56,014 nucleotides of DNA from Actinomycetota bacterium (GTDB lineage: Bacteria > Actinomycetota > Thermoleophilia > Gaiellales > Gaiellaceae). Positions 25,976 to 33,136 of the stretch are shown piece by piece. The translations under genes were made by a program, and so were the position numbers. Below the pieces are notes generated by a model that was not told where the DNA came from, did no database searches, and was given only the letters and a program-made list of their open reading frames with translations. Each line of letters opens with the position of its first letter. Within the stretch, counting starts at the first letter, position 1. The DNA lies in the NCBI GenBank assembly GCA_005885245.1, contig VAWR01000143.1, positions 1-56,014 of the forward strand, read 5' to 3'.

Positions 25976-26803
25976 GTGCATCCTTCGCATGTGAGTCCTT
26001 CCGCCGCCGATCGCCGCGCTCGCTTCCGGGAGCTGCATGGGAGGGAGCAGCTCTTCGTCATGCCCAATCCTTGGGACGTGGGGTCGGCGCGGCTGCTCGA
26101 GGCGTGCGGCTTCGAGGCGCTCGCAACGACGAGCGCCGGGTTTGCCTGGTCGCTCGGCAAGCTCGATCAGCACGTGACGCGTTATGAGCTTGTCGCCCAT
26201 GTGGCCGAGCTGGCGAGCGCGATTTCGGTTCCACTCAACGTCGACAGCGAGCGCTGCTACCCGGACGATCCCGGCGGAGTCGCCGAAACCGTCGAGTTGC
26301 TCGCCGGCGCCGGGGCGGCCGGCTTCTCGCTCGAGGACTACGACCCGGCGACCGAGAGCATCGACGACCTCGACGTCGCAGCAACGCGGGTCGCGGCCGT
26401 AGCCGAAGCGACGCACCGCCTACCTGAACCGATGGTGCTCACCGCGCGCGCGGAGAATCACATTCGCGGCGTCGACGACCTCGACGACACGATTGCGCGC
26501 CTGACCGCCTATCGCGACGCCGGCGCTGACGCGGTGTACGCCCCGGGCCTCACCGACATCGGACGGATCGCGGCGGTGGTGGCTGCGGTCGGCATCCCCG
26601 TCAACGTGCTTGCGCTCCCGGATGCACCGACACTGAGCTCGCTCGCCGCGGCCGGTGTGCGACGCGTGTCGACCGGGAGCTTGCTCGCCGCCGCCGCTTA
26701 TGGAGCGATGCTGGCCGGGGCCCAGGAGCTGCGGACGGAGGGCACGTCGGGCTATGCCGAGAACGGCGTGGCGCGCGAGGCGCTCAGGGAGGCGTTCGGC
26801 TAG
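25976..26803 (+). CDS. Isocitrate lyase / phosphoenolpyruvate mutase superfamily protein
   Basis: A 275-residue TIM-barrel enzyme of the ICL/PEP-mutase superfamily. The opening FVMPNPWDVGSARLLEACGF and ALATTSAGFAWSLG are typical of the oxaloacetate-hydrolase/2-methylisocitrate-lyase-like branch. VPLNVDSERCYPD holds the metal-binding Asp region, and GAAGFSLEDYDP and VLTARAENHIRG follow. The sequence has no Cys in the KKCGH-type lid motif of true isocitrate lyases, so ordinary glyoxylate-cycle activity is unlikely. C-C or P-C bond chemistry on an oxaloacetate-like substrate is expected for the family. The GTG at 25976 lies close to the regulatory motif; no good ribosome-binding site is seen. 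It stands alone on its strand. Confidence 0.85.
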   Translation: MHPSHVSPSAADRRARFRELHGREQLFVMPNPWDVGSARLLEACGFEALATTSAGFAWSLGKLDQHVTRYELVAHVAELASAISVPLNVDSERCYPDDPGGVAETVELLAGAGAAGFSLEDYDPATESIDDLDVAATRVAAVAEATHRLPEPMVLTARAENHIRGVDDLDDTIARLTAYRDAGADAVYAPGLTDIGRIAAVVAAVGIPVNVLALPDAPTLSSLAAAGVRRVSTGSLLAAAAYGAMLAGAQELRTEGTSGYAENGVAREALREAFG

Positions 26804-26846
26804 ATCGCGATCCGAGTGCGTCGGGACCCATGAGCCGGCCCGTACC

Positions 26847-27203
26847 TCAAGTGTTCAGCCAGGCGGCGACAAGGAACACGATCGCCGAGATCGCTGCGGC
26901 GGCGACCAGAATGAGGTTCGCCGCAAGCAGAAACGTGAGCCAACGCGAGCGCGGCTTCGGCATCGCCGAGGCACCCGAAGCGACCGTTCCATCCTCTCGG
27001 CCCCAGCCGACCGCTCCCGCGAGCACGCTGGTGATGAACTGGTTGAGGCTGACTCCTTCCCGGTCGGACGCCCGCGCGAGCTCCCCATGAAGGCCCGCCG
27101 GCATCCGCAGTAGGAGACGGCCGCTAGATCTCGCGGCTCGCTGTCGCTGCTTCGGGGCGGACTCCCCGGTTGGCGCTTCCCCGACGGCGTCTGGAGTCGC
27201 CAT
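26847..27203 (-). CDS. HicB/RHH-type DNA-binding protein with C-terminal membrane helix
   Basis: A 118-residue protein whose centre (GRLLLRMPAGLHGELARASD and REGVSLNQFITSVLAGAVG) matches the ribbon-helix-helix part of HicB-like antitoxin family proteins. The C-terminus is one long hydrophobic helix (WLTFLLAANLILVAAAAISA and IVFLVAAWLNT). The N-terminal 25 residues are polar and charged. No HicA toxin gene is adjacent, so this is probably not a working toxin-antitoxin pair. The ATG at 27203 lies 80 bases inside the end of the sigma-factor gene in another frame, so the two are co-transcribed. A membrane-tethered DNA-binding or sigma-controlling role is speculative. Confidence 0.75.
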   Translation of the reverse strand: MATPDAVGEAPTGESAPKQRQRAARSSGRLLLRMPAGLHGELARASDREGVSLNQFITSVLAGAVGWGREDGTVASGASAMPKPRSRWLTFLLAANLILVAAAAISAIVFLVAAWLNT

Positions 27204-27975
27204 TCCCCGAGTGTAGGGGCTTCGGGGACCCCGCACAACGCGATTTTCCCTCGAAATCGGCTCGTAGCTTGGCAAGTCCTGACGCGAGTACGCGCGAGGT
27301 GTGCGTCTGGGAGAGCCCGAGACGTCGCGCGATCTCGTCCTGGCTGAGATCGTCGTAGTAGCGGAAACGAAGCGCCTGGCGTTCTCGCCGATGGAGCGAG
27401 CGCATACTGCTCGCGACGAAAAGGCGGTCCTCGCTCTCGTCGAACGCTTCGTCGGTGCTGGCAATGTCGGTGGCCTCGCTGAGCGAAACGGGCGCGCGCA
27501 CTTGCTCGGCTTGCAGCGCCTCGGCCAGTTCGTGTTCGTTCAGATCCGCCGCTGTGGCGAGTTCCGACGAAGTCGGATCGCGCTGCAGTCGAGCGGAGAG
27601 CTGGCCCCGAGCCGCGCCGATCCGCGCGCAGATCTCCTGGTGACGACGGGGCAGACGGACCGGAGCGCTCACGTCGCGGAGATATCTCCTGATCTCACCC
27701 AGGATGTTGGGCACGGCGAACGCAGCCAGGTTGACGCCACGGGCGGGCTCGAATCGGTCGATGGCCTTGATGAGACCGATGGAGCCGACCTGGACCAGAT
27801 CCTCGTACGGCTCGCACGTGTAGGCGTAGCGCCGCGCAATCGCCTTGACGAGTGGGATGTAGTTCTCGATCAGCCGCTCGCGCGCCGCCAGATCATGGTC
27901 GTGGCAGGCAAGCGTGACGTCCGCAGAGTCAGCACACGGCACGGCTCCCTGGTTCCACTCGGCTGCCGCAGACAT
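27124..27975 (-). CDS. RNA polymerase sigma factor, SigB/SigF/SigG group
   Basis: A 283-residue group-3 sigma-70 factor. Region 2 is clear (LIENYIPLVKAIARRYAY, YEDLVQVGSIGLIKAIDRF, LAAFAVPNILGEIRRYLRD). Region 3 follows (LPRRHQEICARIGAARGQL, DPTSSELATAADLNEHEL), then region 4 with its helix-turn-helix (LSQDEIARRLGLSQTHTSRV). The ATG at 27975 has an excellent GGAGGAG site; the earlier ATG at 28002 is unlikely. After region 4 there is an unusual basic tail of about 45 residues, coded in the stretch shared with the HicB-like gene. Such factors control stress, sporulation or surface programmes and are normally held by an anti-sigma factor, yet none is recognisable here. Its neighbours are surface-protein genes, which it may control. 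Confidence 0.92.
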   Translation of the reverse strand: MSAAAEWNQGAVPCADSADVTLACHDHDLAARERLIENYIPLVKAIARRYAYTCEPYEDLVQVGSIGLIKAIDRFEPARGVNLAAFAVPNILGEIRRYLRDVSAPVRLPRRHQEICARIGAARGQLSARLQRDPTSSELATAADLNEHELAEALQAEQVRAPVSLSEATDIASTDEAFDESEDRLFVASSMRSLHRRERQALRFRYYDDLSQDEIARRLGLSQTHTSRVLASGLAKLRADFEGKSRCAGSPKPLHSGNGDSRRRRGSANRGVRPEAATASREI

Positions 27976-28065
27976 TCTTCTCCTCCAACTGTAGAAAATC
28001 ACCCAAACAAATACAAGCGCGTCGCGATCTTTGGGGTGAAAAGTGATCCTTCTGGGTAGTCAACT

Positions 28066-28073
28066 GTTAAGCG
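28066..28073 (+). promoter_or_regulatory. GTTAAGCG motif upstream of the exported protein at 28107
   Basis: GTTAAGCG lies 34 bases before the GTG at 28107, in a region with GTCAA seven bases before it. It matches the octamer at 25949 and the minus-strand copy at 40555. The sigma-factor gene is divergent here, so the site could serve either side. Confidence 0.4.
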
Positions 28074-28106
28074 AGTCATTTCTGCTCAGCGGCCGAGGAA
28101 CAGCAG

Positions 28107-29849
28107 GTGGGGGAGACGCCAAAACCAGGGAGATTCGAGCCGAGGCGGTCGCTGAGACTCGCGCTTATCCCGGCTGTGGGTCTTGCCGTCGTTGCGTTCA
28201 CGACACCGGCGCACGCCGAGGGCGCGACCACGGTCTCCGTCGTACCCGCGAGTCTCTCAATCCCCGCGCCCGGTACTGCGCCTGACGCCGTCCCGGTGAC
28301 GCAACCTGAGCCCGCCGCGGTTCAGACGGGGATCTCGTCGGTCGTTGCTTCTGTCCTGGTCGAGCCGACTGGAGACGGCTCCGCCGTTGATCCCGTCGCG
28401 GCTTCCGGCGTGGCTCCTGTCGAGGCCCCCGGCGAAGTCCCGACGAGTGTGGAAAGTCCTGCAAATCAGCCTGCACCCGCTCCCCCAGAGGATGTGCCCC
28501 AAGGATCGCCGGACACCTCGAATGATGTCGTCGTCCCGACGCCTCCTCAGGACGGCGTCGACCCTGCCACCACCGCGGTGATATCAGGTGCACCGCCAGC
28601 GAACGCAGCGCCGGTGGCCACCGGAGTCGCACCCCAGGCAGAGACGGCCGGTGATCCTGTCGAGATCCGACCGACCAGGCAGTATCAGTCGACGCCGAAG
28701 CAGTATCAGCGCCGGCGGACCGTCGACGATCAGCCTTCCGAAGAACGATCCGCCGCGAGTCATCTGCCCGCGAAACCGACAGGACGAGACGGGAAGGTTC
28801 ACGTTGTACGCAACGCGTCAAAGTCGGTCCAGATCTTGTCGCTGATTTGCGCAGATATCGGCAGCCAGAACCCGGTGCTTTCTGCCGGGGACGAGGCGCC
28901 TAAGTCCGACTGGAATATCAAACAGATCGGTGGTTGTATCGTCGATTTGTCGGGCAGCGAAGATCTGCCGGAAGACGTCCCCACGGCGACACAATGCGAG
29001 TCCGCTTCGCAGTATCAGCCGCAGAGCGGGCAGTATCAGACCGCTCCGTGCGAGCCCGGTGCCGGCGAGTCGGCCGACGCGAGCTCGACGACTCCGTCTG
29101 ACTGCCTTCCTCCCGACGTTGGCGAGTCAATTGATCAGGTCGCGCCGATCGAGATCGTCATCGGCGATTCGTATCCATTCGATGCCTCGACTGACCGGGA
29201 GGCGGATGCCTCGACGAGCCGCGCGACGTGCGCTGCAAGTCCACCCGTTGGAACGGCAACCGCTCCGGCTGTGGCGAACCCGCAAGGCCCTGCGGGGGCC
29301 GGCGTGGAGACCGCGACCGGCACCGCCACGCCCGCGAGTCCGGTCTCGCAGCCCGTAGAAACTCCGACTGCAGCTCGGGCGATCGAGGCTGGTAAGCCCG
29401 CCGGCCGCGGCCCGGTCGCTCGCTCTACGACGGTCAATCGCAGCAGCGTTCCGGCCTGGATCAAGACCGCGACTCCGCTGCCTGCGGCGCGACCGTCGGT
29501 CCGAGCCAAGCCTCACGCCGTCGGACGCAAGCATCGAGCGTCTCCGCGGACGAATCGAGAAAGGAGCACACCTCGCAGTCGATTCGAGGCACTTCGTGCC
29601 CAGCGATCGGAACCATCGCCCTCGAGCGGCGCCTTGACCTTCGGCGGATCGGCGTGGCTCGCCGCCGCCGCGCTGCTCCTGCTCTTCGCCCTGGGCTCGT
29701 TCGGTATGGCGATTGCGGGACTTCCGGGACCCGCCATGCCGGCGCTACTGAGGCACCTTCGCTCGCGTGTAACGAGCAAGGGTCTCTCCAGGCATTCCGT
29801 AGACGGGATGGACACCAAGGGACACCGGGGCATCCGCTACCGCGACTGA
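28107..29849 (+). CDS. Exported Pro/Ala/Ser/Thr-rich protein with QYQ motifs and C-terminal membrane anchor
   Basis: A 580-residue protein of unknown family. GTG at 28107 has GAGGAA about nine bases upstream. A Sec signal (LALIPAVGLAVVAFTTPAHA) is followed by about 150 residues rich in Pro, Ala, Val and Thr. Then come two pairs of QYQ motifs (RQYQSTPKQYQRRR and SQYQPQSGQYQTAPC). Between the pairs is a short structured part with VQILSLICADIGSQNP and KQIGGCIVDLSG. A second low-complexity stretch rich in PTATP leads to one transmembrane helix (AWLAAAALLLLFALGSFGMAI) and a basic cytoplasmic tail. There is no LPXTG motif. The same plan (signal, disordered part, anchor) appears in the genes at 30846 and 37336. 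It probably forms part of the cell envelope or of a surface fibre base. Confidence 0.8.
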   Translation: MGETPKPGRFEPRRSLRLALIPAVGLAVVAFTTPAHAEGATTVSVVPASLSIPAPGTAPDAVPVTQPEPAAVQTGISSVVASVLVEPTGDGSAVDPVAASGVAPVEAPGEVPTSVESPANQPAPAPPEDVPQGSPDTSNDVVVPTPPQDGVDPATTAVISGAPPANAAPVATGVAPQAETAGDPVEIRPTRQYQSTPKQYQRRRTVDDQPSEERSAASHLPAKPTGRDGKVHVVRNASKSVQILSLICADIGSQNPVLSAGDEAPKSDWNIKQIGGCIVDLSGSEDLPEDVPTATQCESASQYQPQSGQYQTAPCEPGAGESADASSTTPSDCLPPDVGESIDQVAPIEIVIGDSYPFDASTDREADASTSRATCAASPPVGTATAPAVANPQGPAGAGVETATGTATPASPVSQPVETPTAARAIEAGKPAGRGPVARSTTVNRSSVPAWIKTATPLPAARPSVRAKPHAVGRKHRASPRTNRERSTPRSRFEALRAQRSEPSPSSGALTFGGSAWLAAAALLLLFALGSFGMAIAGLPGPAMPALLRHLRSRVTSKGLSRHSVDGMDTKGHRGIRYRD

Positions 29850-29850
29850 C

Positions 29851-30612
29851 CTACTGTCCCTCCGACCCCGTTTCGAGCTCGTCGATCTTGAGCGGCGTGA
29901 CCTTGAGGTCCGAACTCCGTGCGGGTGCGCCTGAATCGTTGTAGACGAGCGTTTCTCGAATCTGCCGGCCTTCGCCGGTTGAAGGCGGTGCAGTCCCTTC
30001 GATCAGCCCGAGCGCCGTTGCCTTCCGAACCGCCTCGATCCGGTTGGTCGCATCGAGCTTTCGCATCGCGTGGCTTACGTACTCCTTCACCGTGTGGCGG
30101 CTGAGGTACAAACGCGTTCCGATCTCGGGATTCGTGAGGCCTTCGGCCACGAGCCGGAGGACCTTGAGCTCCTGGGCGCTGAGCTTCGGCTTGCCGGCGC
30201 TGTCGCCGTCGAGGAGAAGGGCGGCGACACGTGGGTCGATCACCCGTTCCCCGGCGAGGGATCGCTCGATTGCCCGGGAGAGATCGATGTCCTCGTCGTC
30301 ATCGAGCAGGTAGCCTCGCGCGCCGGCGTCGAGAGCTGCACGAACGGCTGCCTCGTCGCGATGACCAGTCAGGACGATGACTACGAGGTGCGGGTGCCGT
30401 TCGAGCAGGGCCGCGCAGATTTCCGGGCCGGGGCGGTCGGGGAGCTCGAAGTCCAGGAGCACGACGTCAGGGGCGTCGTGCGCTGCAGCGCTGAGCGCCT
30501 CGGCACCGCTCGCTGTCTCGACGATGTCGAGTGCGCCGTTTCGGGAAAGCTCCGCGCGGATTCCCTGTCGGACGAGCTTCTGACTCTGGACGACGAGGAC
30601 TCGCGTGGTCAT
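29851..30612 (-). CDS. NarL/LuxR-type response regulator with degenerate receiver domain
   Basis: A 253-residue regulator. The receiver domain (about residues 4-120) keeps the phospho-acceptor at Asp54 (VLLDFELPD) and Thr82. However, the acidic pair that binds magnesium is replaced by Gln9-Ser10 (VLVVQSQKLVRQG), and the conserved lysine is Asp104 (GYLLDDDED). Normal phosphorylation is therefore doubtful. The LuxR-type helix-turn-helix covers about residues 142-200 (KLSAQELKVLRLVAEGLTNP, RLYLSRHTVKEYVSHAMRKL) and looks functional. A polar tail of 45 residues follows. No sensor kinase is next to it. It lies, reversed, between two exported low-complexity protein genes, and could be a stand-alone regulator of them. 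Its stop abuts the upstream gene's stop with one base between. Confidence 0.9.
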   Translation of the reverse strand: MTTRVLVVQSQKLVRQGIRAELSRNGALDIVETASGAEALSAAAHDAPDVVLLDFELPDRPGPEICAALLERHPHLVVIVLTGHRDEAAVRAALDAGARGYLLDDDEDIDLSRAIERSLAGERVIDPRVAALLLDGDSAGKPKLSAQELKVLRLVAEGLTNPEIGTRLYLSRHTVKEYVSHAMRKLDATNRIEAVRKATALGLIEGTAPPSTGEGRQIRETLVYNDSGAPARSSDLKVTPLKIDELETGSEGQ

Positions 30613-30732
30613 TGCGTCTCGCTGGGTTGCACGCGGTCTCCCCCCTTGCCCGCCCTGGCCACGTCGACCAGGCCATCGTAGTCCGCCAAGTGTGGTTCAT
30701 CCATCCCCCCGCCGGTCGGGTGGGGCTGCGGC

Positions 30733-30823
30733 ACAGCCTCCCGGGCAAGCTGCGCAAGGATGCAAGTGGTCCACCCCGCCGGGGGGAGCAAGACCCGCAA
30801 GGCGGGGTCTAGTCGTGGGCTGT
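30733..30823 (+). ncRNA. Candidate structured leader upstream of the repeat protein at 30846
   Basis: The 233 bases before 30846 hold several nested inverted repeats. ACAGCC (30733-30738) can pair with GGCTGT (30818-30823), closing a domain of 91 bases. Inside are a CCCC-GCC-GGGG hairpin near 30774-30784 and a strong AGACCC/GGGTCT hairpin (30791-30810). Phrases such as GGGCAAGC and ATGCAAG faintly recall c-di-GMP-I riboswitches but do not fit that consensus. The domain ends 22 bases before the ATG. It is reported as an unidentified structured 5' leader. Confidence 0.3.
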
Positions 30824-30845
30824 CCTCCCGGCGATCCTGGAGCTC

Positions 30846-33029
30846 ATGGGGAGGCGTTCGAGGTGCCTGTGCGCTCTGATGACTTGCACCGCCCTTCTCG
30901 CGGCTGCGGCTCTCGCCCCACGCACCGCGTCTGCCGACGATTCGGGCTATCCGGCCGCAAGTGCTCAAACGAGCTCCTCCTCGTCCACGGCCTCGGCCCA
31001 GAACGACAACAGCACGACTCAGGTCGCTACCCAGACCCAGAGCGGCGACTCGGGACAGTCCCAGTCGACGGTCCAGGTCGCGCCGACGCAGCAAACCGCC
31101 AATGCGACCGCGCACTCCAATCAGGGCGCCACGAACGTCGCGAGCGGCGGGACCGCCACGCAGGGGAATACGTCGTCCGCGACCAGTGTCGCGACAAACA
31201 CCAACCATACGAACCAGAGCAGCGCGCAGGAGCAGAGGGGCAAGAGCAGCAAGGCCGCGCCGCCCCCCGATCCCTCACCGTCAGCGGGCCAGTCCCAGAC
31301 GTCGAGTCAGAGCGCGCCGACGACGCAGCAGGCAGATGCGACGGCGACCTCGAGCCAGGTCGCACCGACGAACGTCAACATCTCCATCCGCGTCGACAGC
31401 CCGGGCGACAACGGCGCGGTTGAGCAGGCCAACACCTCGACGGCGAGTGCCGTCAGCAGCAACTCGAACGCCCTGACCCAGGATGCGTCGCAGGCTCAGA
31501 GCGCCGGTCGCGCCTCGAGTGGTCAGTCGCAGTCGGCCGGTCAGAACGCCCCGACCACCCAGGACGCAGATTCGACCTCGAGGTCGAATCAGGTGGCACC
31601 CACCAACGCCAACATCACGATTCGAAACAAGAGTCCGGGCGACGACGGCGCGGTGAGCCAGACCAATACTTCGCAGTCGACTGCCGGCGCTGCGAATTCG
31701 AACGACGCGACTCAGGACGCGGCGCAGGTCCAGGACGGTGCCGGCGGCTCGAATGAGCGGAGCATCCTGGGTGGCAACGGTTCGCCGCACACGTACATAC
31801 CGCGCGGCCACACCAGCTACCCGCCGACACCGTCGCAGCCGGCGTCGGCGGGCACCACGCAGCCTGCGAACACCAGCCAGTCGCAGACAGCGATGCAGAG
31901 CGCTCCGACGACCCAGAGCGGGAACGCGACCGCGACCTCGGTGCAGGGGGCGCCGGCGAACGGGGACGTCACGGTCTCGGTCGACGGGGCAGCAACGGAC
32001 CCCGGCGGCTCCGGTCGTCAGGGCATGTTGATCCAGATCTGGATTCCACTCGACGGCGGGACGTCGCCGGCTGCAAATGGCGGCACGGCGACCCAGACGA
32101 ACGGTTCGAGCGCCGATGCGCGTGCCGCCAACTCGAATCAGACGACGCAGAACGCCGCTCAGCAGCAAACCGCTCCCTCCGATGGGGACAGCCAGCTGGG
32201 GGGAGTCGGCCAGACGCAGATCATTCGGCAGAGTGCCCCGACCACGCAGGTCGGGACCGCAGGGGCGACCTCCGACCAGAGCGGCGCAGCGAACCTGGCG
32301 GCCGGGGGCTCAGCAGTGCAGACGAACATCTCCTCGGCAAAGGCCGCGGTCGACAACTCGAATCAGACAACGCAGACCGCCCAGCAGATCCAGGACGGTG
32401 GCGGAGCGGCCGGAGGGAGTCAGGTGCAGGTCATCGAGCAGAGCGCGCCGACCGGCCAGATCGCAACCGTTCAGGCGACCTCCGACCAGACCGGCGTGAC
32501 GAATGCAGGCAACGACGGCTGGGCGGTTCAGACGAACATCTCTTCGTCGAGTGCGCTCGCAGGGAAGTCGAATCAGATCGTGCAGACCGCAGCGCAGATT
32601 CAGACAGGCCCGGGTGAGGGGGAGACACAAGTCCAGGTCGTCGAGCAGAGCGGACCGACGACGAATCGCGTCGTCGCACAAGGCTGCAAGCGCGCCTGTT
32701 CGACCGGCGGGAGCGCAAGCGATGCGCTCGGCGGCATTTCGCCGTCCTGGTCGAGCGCCGCCGGTGCAGATACACCCGGACCGACAAAGAGTTCGGGAGC
32801 CGCGAAGAAGTCGGATCAACGCCCTCAACGCGACCGCCGGCTTCCGCCCGACCCGAAGGTCCCCGGCGCGGCATCGGGGAACGGTTCCGGCGACGGTGGA
32901 TCCCTCTGGGTCTTCGCGGCGCTCCTGATTCCATTCGCTTTGACGGCCCCTTGGTGGGCACGTCGTCACGGCCCGTCGACCCTCCGGCGGCTGACGGGCG
33001 TCGTTGTTCGTCCAGAGCGCCCCGGCTGA
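30846..33029 (+). CDS. Exported Gln/Asn/Ser/Thr-rich repeat protein with C-terminal membrane anchor
   Basis: A 727-residue protein made of about six imperfect repeats of 65-110 residues. Each repeat opens with a phrase like GQSQxxxQSAPTTQ, followed by ADATATSxQVAPTNxNIxI, then AVxQTNTSxAxAxxxNSNxTTQ and a closing QxAQxQ. Regularly spaced Gln/Asn and small residues are reminiscent of curlin-type amyloid strands, but the exact curlin spacing is not met. The ATG has GGAG five bases upstream. A signal peptide ends near RTASA. Close to the end there is a CKRAC motif (CxxxC), then a basic Pro-rich stretch, one transmembrane helix (LWVFAALLIPFALTAPWW) and a short basic tail. It precedes the larger secreted repeat protein at 33137, and may anchor or nucleate it. 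Confidence 0.82.
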   Translation: MGRRSRCLCALMTCTALLAAAALAPRTASADDSGYPAASAQTSSSSSTASAQNDNSTTQVATQTQSGDSGQSQSTVQVAPTQQTANATAHSNQGATNVASGGTATQGNTSSATSVATNTNHTNQSSAQEQRGKSSKAAPPPDPSPSAGQSQTSSQSAPTTQQADATATSSQVAPTNVNISIRVDSPGDNGAVEQANTSTASAVSSNSNALTQDASQAQSAGRASSGQSQSAGQNAPTTQDADSTSRSNQVAPTNANITIRNKSPGDDGAVSQTNTSQSTAGAANSNDATQDAAQVQDGAGGSNERSILGGNGSPHTYIPRGHTSYPPTPSQPASAGTTQPANTSQSQTAMQSAPTTQSGNATATSVQGAPANGDVTVSVDGAATDPGGSGRQGMLIQIWIPLDGGTSPAANGGTATQTNGSSADARAANSNQTTQNAAQQQTAPSDGDSQLGGVGQTQIIRQSAPTTQVGTAGATSDQSGAANLAAGGSAVQTNISSAKAAVDNSNQTTQTAQQIQDGGGAAGGSQVQVIEQSAPTGQIATVQATSDQTGVTNAGNDGWAVQTNISSSSALAGKSNQIVQTAAQIQTGPGEGETQVQVVEQSGPTTNRVVAQGCKRACSTGGSASDALGGISPSWSSAAGADTPGPTKSSGAAKKSDQRPQRDRRLPPDPKVPGAASGNGSGDGGSLWVFAALLIPFALTAPWWARRHGPSTLRRLTGVVVRPERPG

Positions 33030-33054
33030 TCGGGGCTCTCCGGCCTAGCCCCGA
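33030..33054 (+). terminator. Hairpin after the gene at 30846
   Basis: TCGGGGCT (33030-33037) and AGCCCCGA (33047-33054) form a perfect 8-bp stem with a 9-base loop immediately after the TGA. There is no T-run. A second GC-rich inverted repeat (CCGGGGCG and CGCCCCGG) follows within the leader of the next gene, so read-through with processing is as likely as full termination. Confidence 0.45.
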
Positions 33055-33136
33055 CCGGGGCGGTCGGACCATGCCGTGGCGCTCCGGCGCGCCCCGGCAC
33101 AGAGACGCAAACAACGACAAAGGAGAAAGAACACTC

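Noticed and set aside
26847-27203. HicAB toxin-antitoxin module
   Set aside because: No HicA-like small gene lies on either side, and the protein ends in a membrane helix.
30733-30823. c-di-GMP-I riboswitch
   Set aside because: Only short resemblances (GGGCAAGC, ATGCAAG) exist. The conserved core and tetraloop-receptor layout are not matched, so only an unidentified structured leader is listed.
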